Source of the DNA: Gammaproteobacteria bacterium
GTDB lineage: Bacteria; Pseudomonadota; Gammaproteobacteria; Chromatiales; Chromatiaceae
Length of the DNA stretch: 27,853 nt
Direction: 5' to 3'
NCBI GenBank assembly: GCA_013041975.1
Contig: JABDQZ010000168.1
Location: 1-27,853, forward strand
Under the pieces are notes generated by a model that searched no databases, had not been told where the DNA came from, and worked only from the letters and a program-made list of their open reading frames with translations. This document shows, piece by piece, positions 1 to 7,193 of this stretch. The position numbers and the translations under genes are program-made. Every line of letters starts with the position of its first letter. Within the stretch, counting starts at the first letter, position 1.

Positions 1-569
1 AGCAACGTGTCATTGTTGCCGGCCTGGTCGTTGCCGTCTCGAAGCGTCAGACCCAGAAAGGTACAATGATGGCCAATGTATTGCTGGATGACCGCACTGG
101 CAGGATTGAAGTCACTCTGTTTTCTGATGCCTATGAACAGTTCAACGAGTTACTGGTTAATGACCATGTCCTTGTTGTGGAGGGTGATCTCAGTCATGAT
201 GAATACCGTGGTGGCTTGAGCCTGCGTGTTAATCATGTCATGGAGATCGAACAGGCGAGGGAATTGAAGGCGACCAGTATCACCCTGAAACTCAATACAC
301 AGCATCTCGAGGATAGAAACCTGCCAGCCCAGGCAGCGGCAGACTATCTGAAAACAATACTTGCCCCATTTCAGGGCGGTAGTTGTATAATTCGCGTAGT
401 TTTAGAGATTCCGACCGCCAAATGCCTGGTGGTATTTGGCGAAAAATGGTCGGTTTACCCCAGGGATGAGTTATTAAAGCAACTGGAACGCTTTACTGGC
501 CCAGGCCAGGTGAAAACAGGATATGGTTACCGGAAAAGAGATAGCCAGGAACAGGTGAAACAGGCTTGA
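1..569 (+). CDS. dnaE: DNA polymerase III alpha subunit, C-terminal part (5' truncated by window edge)
   Basis: The reading frame is open from base 3 to the TGA at 567-569, so about 188 C-terminal residues are present and the start lies outside the window. The stretch AGLVVAVSKRQTQKG followed by LLDDRTGRIEVTLFSDAYEQF matches the OB-fold region that follows the polymerase core in DnaE of proteobacteria. The remaining residues form the poorly conserved C-terminal tail that, in E. coli, contacts tau and the clamp. DnaE is the replicative polymerase subunit that acts at the fork in the cytoplasm. An internal ATG pair at base 66 is not the true start, because the OB-fold homology continues upstream of it. 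accA follows after 93 bases, the usual gammaproteobacterial order. The call rests on the motif and on this synteny. Confidence 0.93.
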   Translation, partial: QRVIVAGLVVAVSKRQTQKGTMMANVLLDDRTGRIEVTLFSDAYEQFNELLVNDHVLVVEGDLSHDEYRGGLSLRVNHVMEIEQARELKATSITLKLNTQHLEDRNLPAQAAADYLKTILAPFQGGSCIIRVVLEIPTAKCLVVFGEKWSVYPRDELLKQLERFTGPGQVKTGYGYRKRDSQEQVKQA

Positions 570-662
570 TCAGCGAAATTTACTGAGTTTTCATGAAAGA
601 AAGCTACATTTTCCTGTTACTTTGAACTATCCTAAATATAAAACCAGAGAACAGATAACAAC

Positions 663-1619
663 ATGGATCTCAATTTTTTAGAATTCGAACAACCTATTGC
701 GGAACTTGAAGCGAAAATCGAAGAACTTCGACTCCTGGGCAGTGATAATGAAATCAATATCCAGGATGAAATAAGCAAACTCGAAGCTAAAAGCAAGAGT
801 CTGACAGAATCGATTTTTTCTTCATTGACACCGTGGCAGATATCGCAGTTGGCACGCCATCCGCAGCGCCCTTACACGCAAGACTATATTGACCATGTAT
901 TCGATGACTTTCATGAAATGCATGGTGACAGGGCTTTTTCAGATGATGCAGCTATCATTGGCGGCCTGGCCAGGCTCGATGATCAGCCTGTCATGGTGAT
1001 CGGCCATCAGAAAGGCCGAGATACCAAGGAAAAGATCAAGCGCAATTTCGGTATGCCACGTCCGGAAGGTTATCGCAAGGCACTGCGCCTGATGCGAACG
1101 GCCGAGCGCTTTGGCATTCCTGTAGTAACCTTAATTGATACACCGGGCGCCTATCCGGGGGTCGGTGCTGAAGAGCGTGGCCAGAGTGAAGCCATTGCAC
1201 GAAATCTGCTGGAAATGTCGGGTCTGAAAACCCCCATTATCGCCACAGTGATCGGTGAAGGCGGCTCAGGTGGGGCGTTGGCCATTGGTGTCGCTGACCA
1301 GGTCATGATGTTGCAATACAGTACCTATTCTGTCATTTCTCCAGAAGGCTGTGCGTCAATTTTATGGAAGAGTGCCGAAAAGGCGAACCTGGCTGCTGAA
1401 GCCATGGCGATAACTTCAGATCGTCTCAAGGAATTCAAGCTGATTGACGAAATCATTGACGAGCCATTGGGCGGTGCACATCGTGACTACGTACAAATGG
1501 CTGCAAACTTTAAACAGGCCCTGAAAGACAAGCTGCAAAACCTGGTGTCTGAACCCATAGATATACTAATGGAAAGCCGTTATGAAAAGCTGATGGCTTA
1601 TGGTGAATTCAAGGCCTGA
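663..1619 (+). CDS. accA: Acetyl-CoA carboxylase carboxyltransferase subunit alpha
   Basis: The 318-residue product is one residue shorter than E. coli AccA. Residues about 1-60 form the helical N-terminal region (NFLEFEQPIAELEAKIEEL), followed by the crotonase-fold carboxyltransferase domain. Recognisable blocks are DRAFSDDAAIIGGLARL, IDTPGAYPGVGAEERGQ and GEGGSGGALAIGVADQV; the glycine-rich turns build the oxyanion holes. With AccD it transfers the carboxyl group from biotinylated AccB to acetyl-CoA, the first committed step of fatty-acid synthesis in the cytoplasm. It lies between dnaE and tilS and runs in the same direction; tilS starts 20 bases after its stop. No strong promoter was identified in the 93-base gap after dnaE, although TATAAA-like sequence is present, so both read-through from dnaE and a local promoter are possible. 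Confidence 0.98.
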   Translation: MDLNFLEFEQPIAELEAKIEELRLLGSDNEINIQDEISKLEAKSKSLTESIFSSLTPWQISQLARHPQRPYTQDYIDHVFDDFHEMHGDRAFSDDAAIIGGLARLDDQPVMVIGHQKGRDTKEKIKRNFGMPRPEGYRKALRLMRTAERFGIPVVTLIDTPGAYPGVGAEERGQSEAIARNLLEMSGLKTPIIATVIGEGGSGGALAIGVADQVMMLQYSTYSVISPEGCASILWKSAEKANLAAEAMAITSDRLKEFKLIDEIIDEPLGGAHRDYVQMAANFKQALKDKLQNLVSEPIDILMESRYEKLMAYGEFKA

Positions 1620-1639
1620 GCCTCAAGAGTAGCGTTGCT

Positions 1640-2986
1640 GTGAGCGACAGACATCAAATCCAGCAACAGATTGGAGCATTTTTTAAGCGATATCCTGTTA
1701 ATGGCCGTTTGATTGTTGCCTACAGTGGCGGCTGTGACTCCACGGTGTTGTTACATGTACTGGCGAGTCATTATCCATCCGGAAAAATCCTGGCCGTTCA
1801 TATCAATCATAACCTGCAAGCTGATTCCGATATGTGGGAACAGTTTTGTCAGTCTGCGGTGACTAATCTTGAGGTTGAATACCAGTCAATAAGCCTTTCA
1901 CTGGGTGCCTTGAACAGCAATATCGAAGAGCAGGCCAGAATCCAGCGCTACCAGTCTCTTTCACTTTTAATGTCTAAAGGTGATGCATTGCTGACCGCGC
2001 ATCATCAGGATGATCAGGCTGAAACCTTCATGTTGCAATTGCTCAGAGGTGCTGGACTGAAAGGCTTGAGTGCCATGGCTGAAGTATCTAACTTTCCTCC
2101 CGGTAAACTGTTCAGGCCACTGTTGAACTTCAGCAGAGAGCAAATAGAAGACTACGCAAAGCTTCATGATCTCAAATGGATCGATGACCCAAGCAACGCA
2201 GATGACCGCTTTGACAGAAATTTTCTGCGTCACCAGGTGATGCCATTACTGGAAAGTCGATGGTCGGCGGCCAAACAGACCATTGCGCGCAGTGCCGAAA
2301 ACTGTCGTGAAGCCGCGATGATGATTGATGATATTTCTGTAAATGACCTGTTTGATTCCATCGGGGCTTATAAACATTCCCTGTCCATCAGCAAGCTTAG
2401 AGAGTTTCCTGAAGCCAGAAGACATGCACTTGTCCGGGCTTGGGTAGAAGAGAATGATTTCCCATTACCTGACAGAAATACCACTCGGACAATCTGCTCT
2501 GATTTTATCAATTTGCGTCAGGACGCTCAGCCGCTGTTGAACTGGTCATATGTCCAGCTGTATCGTTTCGATGACTATCTTTACCTGATTGGTAGCTCAT
2601 TGCTTGATCAGATTGATTCGGTGAAGCCTTCTGTGAATTCGCTCAGGCGCGGAAAAATCGAGCTGCCTTATCCGTGCGGTAAATTACGGGTCGAACTGCT
2701 GCCTGGTGTTTCAGATGAACGACTGGCTGATGCAGAGGTGTGTTTTCGTCAACAGGGGCAAACCGTCAATCTGAAAAACCGGCGAGGAAGCCGCAAGCTG
2801 AAAAAACTTTTACAGGAATGGCATGTGCCGCCGTGGATGCGAAATTTTGTACCTATAATTCATGTGAATGGGCAATGCCAGACAATTGCCGATTATGCCC
2901 GATGTGATACCTCATCGGCTGTATTCGAAAAAACCCAATGGCAGCCACCGGCCGAACTGGACTGGCGTAATAACCTTAAGTCATAA
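1640..2986 (+). CDS. tilS: tRNA(Ile)-lysidine synthase
   Basis: The 448-residue product starts at a GTG codon. The N-terminal PP-loop ATPase domain carries SGGCDS at residues 29-34, preceded by LIVAY and followed by TVLLHVLASHYP. The block TAHHQDDQAETFMLQLLRGAG is the second signature of the TilS N-domain. The middle and C-terminal regions, including RRGSRKLKKLLQEWHVPPW near residue 390, match the TilS substrate-binding and C-terminal domains. The enzyme converts the wobble cytidine of tRNA-Ile(CAU) to lysidine with ATP and lysine, switching both decoding and charging from Met to Ile, and is essential in most bacteria. Length is close to the E. coli protein (about 430). It stands 20 bases after accA, and the next gene starts 5 bases after its stop, so accA, tilS and the PqiA-like gene are likely co-transcribed. 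Confidence 0.97.
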   Translation: MSDRHQIQQQIGAFFKRYPVNGRLIVAYSGGCDSTVLLHVLASHYPSGKILAVHINHNLQADSDMWEQFCQSAVTNLEVEYQSISLSLGALNSNIEEQARIQRYQSLSLLMSKGDALLTAHHQDDQAETFMLQLLRGAGLKGLSAMAEVSNFPPGKLFRPLLNFSREQIEDYAKLHDLKWIDDPSNADDRFDRNFLRHQVMPLLESRWSAAKQTIARSAENCREAAMMIDDISVNDLFDSIGAYKHSLSISKLREFPEARRHALVRAWVEENDFPLPDRNTTRTICSDFINLRQDAQPLLNWSYVQLYRFDDYLYLIGSSLLDQIDSVKPSVNSLRRGKIELPYPCGKLRVELLPGVSDERLADAEVCFRQQGQTVNLKNRRGSRKLKKLLQEWHVPPWMRNFVPIIHVNGQCQTIADYARCDTSSAVFEKTQWQPPAELDWRNNLKS

Positions 2987-2991
2987 GTTGT

Positions 2992-3471
2992 ATGCAACTC
3001 AATGCCATTCACAAGCTGTTGCTTAATATCCTGATAATCAGCTCTCTGATATTGCTGGGCATGGGAGTATTTATGCCCATGATGACATTGCACAAGTTCT
3101 ATTTTTTTGAAAACCAGGTTTCATTGTATTCTGCATTGAATGATCTGCTGTTTCAGAAAGAGTGGATTTTGTTCGTGGTGATTCTGGTATTCAGCATTAT
3201 CTTTCCGGTTCTAAAAAGCCTGTTTATGTTTCTGGTGCTCAATGCAGGGAAACACAAGCGTTCAACCCATAAACGATATATTTACTGGATGACGAACCTC
3301 GGTAAGTGGTCAATGCTGGATGTGTTTGTTGTCGCCTTGTTACTGGTGACTGTGAAGCTGGATGTGATTGCCAATGTCCAGATTCATTTTGGTATTTACG
3401 CCTTCGGTGCTTCGGTGCTGCTTACCATGTTGTTGTCACACTGGATTAATCATCTTTTGCAGCATGAGTAG
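2992..3471 (+). CDS. PqiA-like (paraquat-inducible protein A family) inner-membrane protein, single domain
   Basis: This 159-residue protein has four predicted membrane segments, at about residues 8-30, 55-80, 97-121 and 130-152. The loop and helix GKWSMLDVFVVALLLVTVKL is the hallmark of the PqiA family. E. coli PqiA has two such domains; here there is only one, without the N-terminal cysteine pairs of full-length PqiA. PqiA proteins work with MCE-domain proteins (PqiB) in envelope lipid transport, but no pqiB or pqiC neighbour is visible here, so that role is only an inference. The gene starts five bases after the tilS stop and is probably translationally coupled to it. It converges with the cNMP-binding gene at 3514, with 42 bases between the stops and no clear terminator. 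Confidence 0.82.
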   Translation: MQLNAIHKLLLNILIISSLILLGMGVFMPMMTLHKFYFFENQVSLYSALNDLLFQKEWILFVVILVFSIIFPVLKSLFMFLVLNAGKHKRSTHKRYIYWMTNLGKWSMLDVFVVALLLVTVKLDVIANVQIHFGIYAFGASVLLTMLLSHWINHLLQHE

Positions 3472-3513
3472 ACTCTTTAGACTGTCAAGGTAACGTGCTT
3501 GTGCTTAAAGAAT

Positions 3514-4563
3514 CTAGTTTATATTCGAGGCGTTATCACCTCGAAGAATATAACCGTCCAGACCAAATTTACTGAAAAGATAAGAGGCGATAGCACCATC
3601 ATTGTCATCATCACAGAGAAGAAGGTAGCTATGATCCTTATCAAGACGTTTTAATTGGTTCCTGAGCATGAATAAAGGAATGTACTTGGAATTTTCAGCC
3701 ACCATGCTTTTATCATGCTTTTTACGTACATCAATTAACTGGGCACCTTGCTGTAAAAGTTTCTGAGCTTGTTCAGCTTCAATCCACTTAACAATGGGCT
3801 GAAACATGAAATGCTCAAAATCTTTCTTGGAAATCCGCATAAGCGTGCCGTCGGTGAACATTCTAACGGTAGCATTACGTGGTCTGTCGCCAAGCAGGGC
3901 GTCTTCCCCAAAAGAATCTGTAGCTCTGAGCGTGGCCAGTTCGACTTCTTTACCATCTTTTTGTCGAAAGACTTTACAAGTACCTTCCTTTACTAAATAA
4001 AAAAAATCACCGGGTTCGCCCTGGGTAATGACATTTTCACCAGATTGAAAATTTATTTCATCCATGACCTGGAATAGCTGGTTCAGATATTCATCCTGTA
4101 GCTTCTGAAACAGCGGGGTGCTTTTCATTGCCATCATCCATTCGGAATCAAGTATGCGGTCATCGCCTTTATTTGCTGTAGAGCCTGATGTCCATAACTC
4201 ATCCTTGTCGAGGTTTAATATAAATGACTCAATAGTTTTTGAAGGCAACCTGGCAATAGCAGCGCCTTCTGAATGAGTAAAGGCAGAAAAGTTTCTTGGC
4301 TTGATGTTAGCGATTGGGTAGAAAGCCTGTTCTGACTCTGATTCAAGAATAAATTCAGCACCATTATCAGACTCAAGCCGAATGCTGCCACTAAGAAGAT
4401 AAATAACATCAGAATCATCTTCTCCCTGGGTAAAGATAATTCTTCCTTTGTCAGTATTTTCTATTGAGGTCTTCTGTAAAATCAGATTGATTTCTTCATC
4501 CTGAAGATTATTGACTGGGTAATACTGCTTAAAAATACTGGGAGTCAGGATATGGTAAGTCAT
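3514..4563 (-). CDS. Dual cyclic-nucleotide-binding-type domain protein with rhodanese-like C-terminus (copy 1)
   Basis: The product is 349 residues from the chosen start and is cytoplasmic, with no signal or membrane segment. Counting from that start, the first cNMP-binding-type domain spans about residues 10-120 and is degenerate: it lacks the FGE...R cassette. The second, at about 155-265, has a good phosphate-binding cassette, FGEDALLGDRPRNATV. The C-terminal 80 residues resemble a rhodanese domain: LIDVRKK, then LLLCDDDNDGAIASYLF, with a cysteine at the active-loop position, and finally YILRGD. The family suggests ligand-controlled sensing coupled to sulfur or persulfide chemistry; the ligand is unknown and no DNA-binding domain is visible. 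I chose ATG 4561-4563 over an upstream TTG at 4603-4605 because AAAAGG lies 7 bases before the ATG and the TTG overlaps a TATAAT box. It is a paralogue of the gene at 4713-5783. Confidence 0.88.
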   Translation of the reverse strand: MTYHILTPSIFKQYYPVNNLQDEEINLILQKTSIENTDKGRIIFTQGEDDSDVIYLLSGSIRLESDNGAEFILESESEQAFYPIANIKPRNFSAFTHSEGAAIARLPSKTIESFILNLDKDELWTSGSTANKGDDRILDSEWMMAMKSTPLFQKLQDEYLNQLFQVMDEINFQSGENVITQGEPGDFFYLVKEGTCKVFRQKDGKEVELATLRATDSFGEDALLGDRPRNATVRMFTDGTLMRISKKDFEHFMFQPIVKWIEAEQAQKLLQQGAQLIDVRKKHDKSMVAENSKYIPLFMLRNQLKRLDKDHSYLLLCDDDNDGAIASYLFSKFGLDGYILRGDNASNIN

Positions 4564-4570
4564 AAAAAAA

Positions 4571-4576
4571 CCTTTT
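4571..4576 (-). promoter_or_regulatory. Ribosome binding site that decides the start of copy 1
   Basis: On the minus strand AAAAGG is followed by seven T residues and then ATG at 4563-4561. This is a normal Shine-Dalgarno distance, and the upstream TTG alternative has nothing comparable. Confidence 0.6.
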
Positions 4577-4593
4577 AAAAAGCGTTCTGTTTC

Positions 4594-4610
4594 ATTATAC
4601 GACAATTGTC
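4594..4610 (-). promoter_or_regulatory. Probable -10 box with adjoining palindrome upstream of the cNMP/rhodanese copy 1 gene
   Basis: On the minus strand a perfect TATAAT (4594-4599) lies about 30 bases upstream of the chosen ATG. Directly upstream of it, where the -10/-35 spacer would be, is the perfect 10-base palindrome GACAATTGTC (4601-4610). No good -35 hexamer is found at 16-18 bases, so an activator may be needed. A dimeric regulator bound at the palindrome would lie within the promoter. The box is read from sequence; regulation is inference. Confidence 0.45.
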
Positions 4611-4712
4611 ATGAAGTTTTGACTTGATAATGCCTTCTATTATTTGTTGTTCATTTTGATGAGATGAGAAAGTCAGAAACAAGTTTTACTGAATTTTCAT
4701 AAATGTCATATT

Positions 4713-5783
4713 TCAGACAAAGGTAAGGCTTTCTGCACCTCCTCTTAATACAAAGCTTTTCAGTCCACGCAGGCTCATCAGGTAGGAAGCGACAGCACAT
4801 TCATTGTCATTATCACACAACAACAGGTACGTGTTTTGTCGGCTGAGCTTCTTCATCTGGTTGCGCAGCATGAAAGGCGGAATCTTGATGGCACCCGAGA
4901 TCTTGGCATCAGGTTTGTACTTTTCGGTTAGGTCAATCTTGATCGCACCATGGCTTAGTATATTGGTAACCTCGTCTGGGTCAATCCAGTGAATAATCTG
5001 GCTTTTGAGGAAACGATGGAAATTTGCCTGGTTAATGCGCATCAGGCGGCCATCCCTAAGCATACGCACAGTCGCGTTGCGCCTGGTATTGGCTAAAAGA
5101 GCCTCTTCTCCAAAAGATTCCGTTGGGCCGAGCTCAGCCAGGGGGATTTCTTTCTTGCCATTATTGCGACTCACCAGGCACTGACCTTTTTTAACCAGAT
5201 AATAGTAGTCGCCTTCATCTCCCTGGGTGATGATAGTGTCGCCTGCCTTAACCTTAATCTCCTCCATGCACTGGAAAAGCTTTTCAAACTGTGGAACGGC
5301 CAACTGTGAAAATGGCTGGGTCTTGGCGAGTGCCATCATCCAGTCACTGTCAAAAACTTTCAGTTCAGAATCATGAGTGATGCTGTTGTCTTTGAGCTGA
5401 ATATTGGTGCTGGAGTTAGCCATAAAGGGTTCCATGACTTCAGCTGGAGTACGGAAAATCGATGCATTATCAGAATGGACGGTAGCCGAAAAACGTCTGG
5501 GTTTGAGGTTGGCAATGGGATATGCCGACTGTTCAGATTCTGAATCCAGAATAAATTGCTCTCCTGAATTCGCAGTCAGTTTAATGCTGCCTCCGATTAG
5601 GTAGATAATGTCAGAATCATTAGAGCCTTCCTTGAAAAGTAATTCGTTTTTCTGCATATGGTTAAGTTTGGACTTGCCAATAATCAGTCGAATTACTTCA
5701 TCCCCGAAGCTGTCCAGGGGGTAGAACTTTTTCAGTGTGTCGTTGGTGATAGTGATATCGAGTATATTCATCATGATTGCCAT
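4713..5783 (-). CDS. Dual cyclic-nucleotide-binding-type domain protein with rhodanese-like C-terminus (copy 2)
   Basis: This 356-residue protein has the same architecture as the gene just downstream. The first cNMP-binding-type domain (about residues 17-130) is degenerate, with IKLTANSGEQFILDSESEQ in place of a usable cassette. The second (about 165-275) carries FGEEALLANTRRNATVRM, keeping the Gly-Glu and the arginine that normally contact the cyclic phosphate. The rhodanese-like tail has IKIDLTEKY, then LLLCDNDNECAVASYL with the cysteine in the active-loop position, and FVLRGG. The two proteins align throughout, pointing to tandem gene duplication. The start is unsettled among three in-frame ATGs at residues 1, 4 and 5; GGGATGG lies at a better distance from the second and third. 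The gene diverges from prfB, with 169 bases between starts. Ligand and partner are unknown. Confidence 0.88.
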   Translation of the reverse strand: MAIMMNILDITITNDTLKKFYPLDSFGDEVIRLIIGKSKLNHMQKNELLFKEGSNDSDIIYLIGGSIKLTANSGEQFILDSESEQSAYPIANLKPRRFSATVHSDNASIFRTPAEVMEPFMANSSTNIQLKDNSITHDSELKVFDSDWMMALAKTQPFSQLAVPQFEKLFQCMEEIKVKAGDTIITQGDEGDYYYLVKKGQCLVSRNNGKKEIPLAELGPTESFGEEALLANTRRNATVRMLRDGRLMRINQANFHRFLKSQIIHWIDPDEVTNILSHGAIKIDLTEKYKPDAKISGAIKIPPFMLRNQMKKLSRQNTYLLLCDNDNECAVASYLMSLRGLKSFVLRGGAESLTFV

Positions 5784-5894
5784 CCCACTGCAAATCTATA
5801 TATAAAGTAATATGGACACAAAGATTTAAGCCCGCAAGAGAAGATTACCCAAGATGTGAACAGGTGTTTTGTTGTTTTGTGACCGAGTACCGCT

Positions 5895-5923
5895 TTTTCA
5901 TTTTTTCCTGATTGATGTAGAAT
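5895..5923 (+). promoter_or_regulatory. Possible sigma70-type promoter of prfB
   Basis: TTTTCA (5895-5900, four of six matches to the -35 consensus) is followed after 17 bases by TAGAAT (5918-5923, five of six). The ATG of prfB lies 29 bases downstream. The 169-base divergent region otherwise holds AT-rich sequence that may carry the promoter of the minus-strand gene at 5783; I could not assign that one. Confidence 0.35.
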
Positions 5924-5952
5924 GCGCGGCTTGAATTCGGAATGGGTGCAAT

Positions 5953-7051
5953 ATGCAGGATATTAATCCAATCACCAATAAAATCAGTGAGTTGAAGGAA
6001 AGAGTTGCCTCTTTGAGGGGGTATCTTTGACTATGATGAGAAACAGGAAAGACTGACTGAGGTTCTCAGGGAGCTGGAAGATCCGGAAATCTGGAATGAT
6101 CCGCAAGCGGCTCAGGCACTCGGCAAGGAGCGCTCCACGCTGGAAAACATCGTGCTTGTCATGGATGGCTTGACCTCAAATCTTGATGATGCCAGTGATT
6201 TACTGGAACTTGGTGTTGAGGAAAATGACGAGGAAACCGTTGATTCCGTTGCCGAAGATTTAATGGGTTTTGAAAAAGAAGTCGAAATACTGGAATTCCG
6301 GCGTATGTTTTCCGGTGAAACTGACCACTGCAATGCTTTTCTGGATATCCAGGCAGGCTCCGGTGGTACTGAGGCTCAGGACTGGGCTGAAATGATTCTG
6401 CGTATGTATTTGCGCTGGGGTGAGGCCAATGGTTTTAAAACCGAACTGATGGAAGCCTCTGCCGGTGATGTGGCAGGTATTAAATCAGCGACTGTTCGAT
6501 TTGAGGGCGATTATGCCTTTGGCTGGCTCAGAACAGAAATTGGCGTACATCGTTTGGTGAGAAAGTCGCCATTTGATTCGGGTAACCGTCGCCATACTTC
6601 GTTTGCAGCCGTATTCGTCTCACCTGAGATTGATGATGATATTGAGGTCGATATCAATCCGGCTGATTTGCGTATTGATGTATACCGCGCATCAGGTGCG
6701 GGTGGTCAGCATGTTAACAAGACCGAGTCAGCAGTGCGTATTACACATTTACCAACCAATACCGTGGTTCAGTGCCAGAATGACCGTTCCCAGCACAAGA
6801 ACAAGGATCAGGCGATGAAACAGTTGCGTGCCAAACTGTACGAGTTGGAAATCCAGAAGCGCAGTTCTGATCAGCAGGCGCTGGAGGAGTCGAAGTCGGA
6901 TATTGGCTGGGGCAGCCAGATTCGGTCTTACGTACTGGATTCTTCGCGGATCAAGGATTTGAGGACCAATGTTGAGACCGGGAACACCCAGGCGGTGCTC
7001 GATGGTGGGTTAAATATGTTCATTGAGGCTAGCTTAAAGAGCGGGCTCTAA
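5953..7051 (+). CDS. prfB: Peptide chain release factor 2, with programmed +1 frameshift
   Basis: The gene is read in two frames. Codons 1-25 run from ATG 5953 to CTT 6025-6027 and are followed by an in-frame TGA at 6028-6030. After a +1 slip, translation continues with GAC (6029-6031) to the TAA at 7049-7051. The joined product is 25 + 340 = 365 residues, the length of E. coli RF2. The specificity motif SPF is present in VRKSPFDSGNRRHTSF, and the peptidyl-hydrolysis motif GGQ in ASGAGGQHVNKTESAV. RF2 releases peptides at UGA and UAA. The frameshift is the known autoregulation: scarce RF2 lets the ribosome pause at UGA and slip, making more RF2. An annotation starting at ATG 6152 would miss the N-terminal domain. 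lysS follows, as in E. coli, but here a repeat element separates the two genes. Confidence 0.97.
6016..6031 (+). promoter_or_regulatory. prfB programmed +1 frameshift site
   Basis: The elements are the internal Shine-Dalgarno AGGGGG (6016-6021), one TAT codon, the slippery CTT (6025-6027) and TGA followed by C (6028-6031). The three-base spacing between the internal Shine-Dalgarno and CTT is the arrangement known from E. coli prfB. Confidence 0.96.
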
Positions 7052-7061
7052 ATTATATCTC

Positions 7062-7166
7062 GAGGTAGCGTATTTCTTTCACAGAAGACGCTGTAAATAC
7101 ATCCATGTACGCTCTCATGCAGCATCCCTGCGGCATGAAGCTTCTGTGAAAGAAATACGCTACCTC
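7062..7166. repeat. 105-bp palindromic element with perfect 26-bp inverted arms, between prfB and lysS
   Basis: The left arm (7062-7087, beginning GAGGTAGCG) and right arm (7141-7166, ending CGCTACCTC) are exact reverse complements over 26 bases. The 53-base centre (7088-7140) contains a smaller imperfect hairpin: TCATGC 7115-7120 against GCATGA 7133-7138, with GCAG (7119-7122) and CTGC (7128-7131) inside. There is no ORF and no T-tract, so it is not a standard terminator. Long perfect terminal repeats and small size fit a MITE or an extragenic palindromic repeat. From memory, the centre (beginning ACGCTGTAAATACATCC) resembles repeats seen in other gammaproteobacteria; I could not check this. 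As RNA it would form a very stable stem between two co-directional genes. Confidence 0.8.
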
Positions 7167-7193
7167 TTACATAAATATTAAGAAATGTTGACT

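Noticed and set aside
3524..3545. Perfect TTCGAGG/CCTCGAA inverted repeat near the 3' end of the minus-strand cNMP gene, as a terminator
   Set aside because: It lies within the coding frame before the stop, with no T-tract on the relevant strand.
6028..6030. TGA in prfB as evidence of a pseudogene
   Set aside because: The surrounding AGGGGG, CTT, TGA C arrangement is the known programmed frameshift site.
7062..7166. Intrinsic terminator between prfB and lysS
   Set aside because: The stem is far longer than a usual terminator, has a 53-base centre, and neither arm is followed by a T-run.
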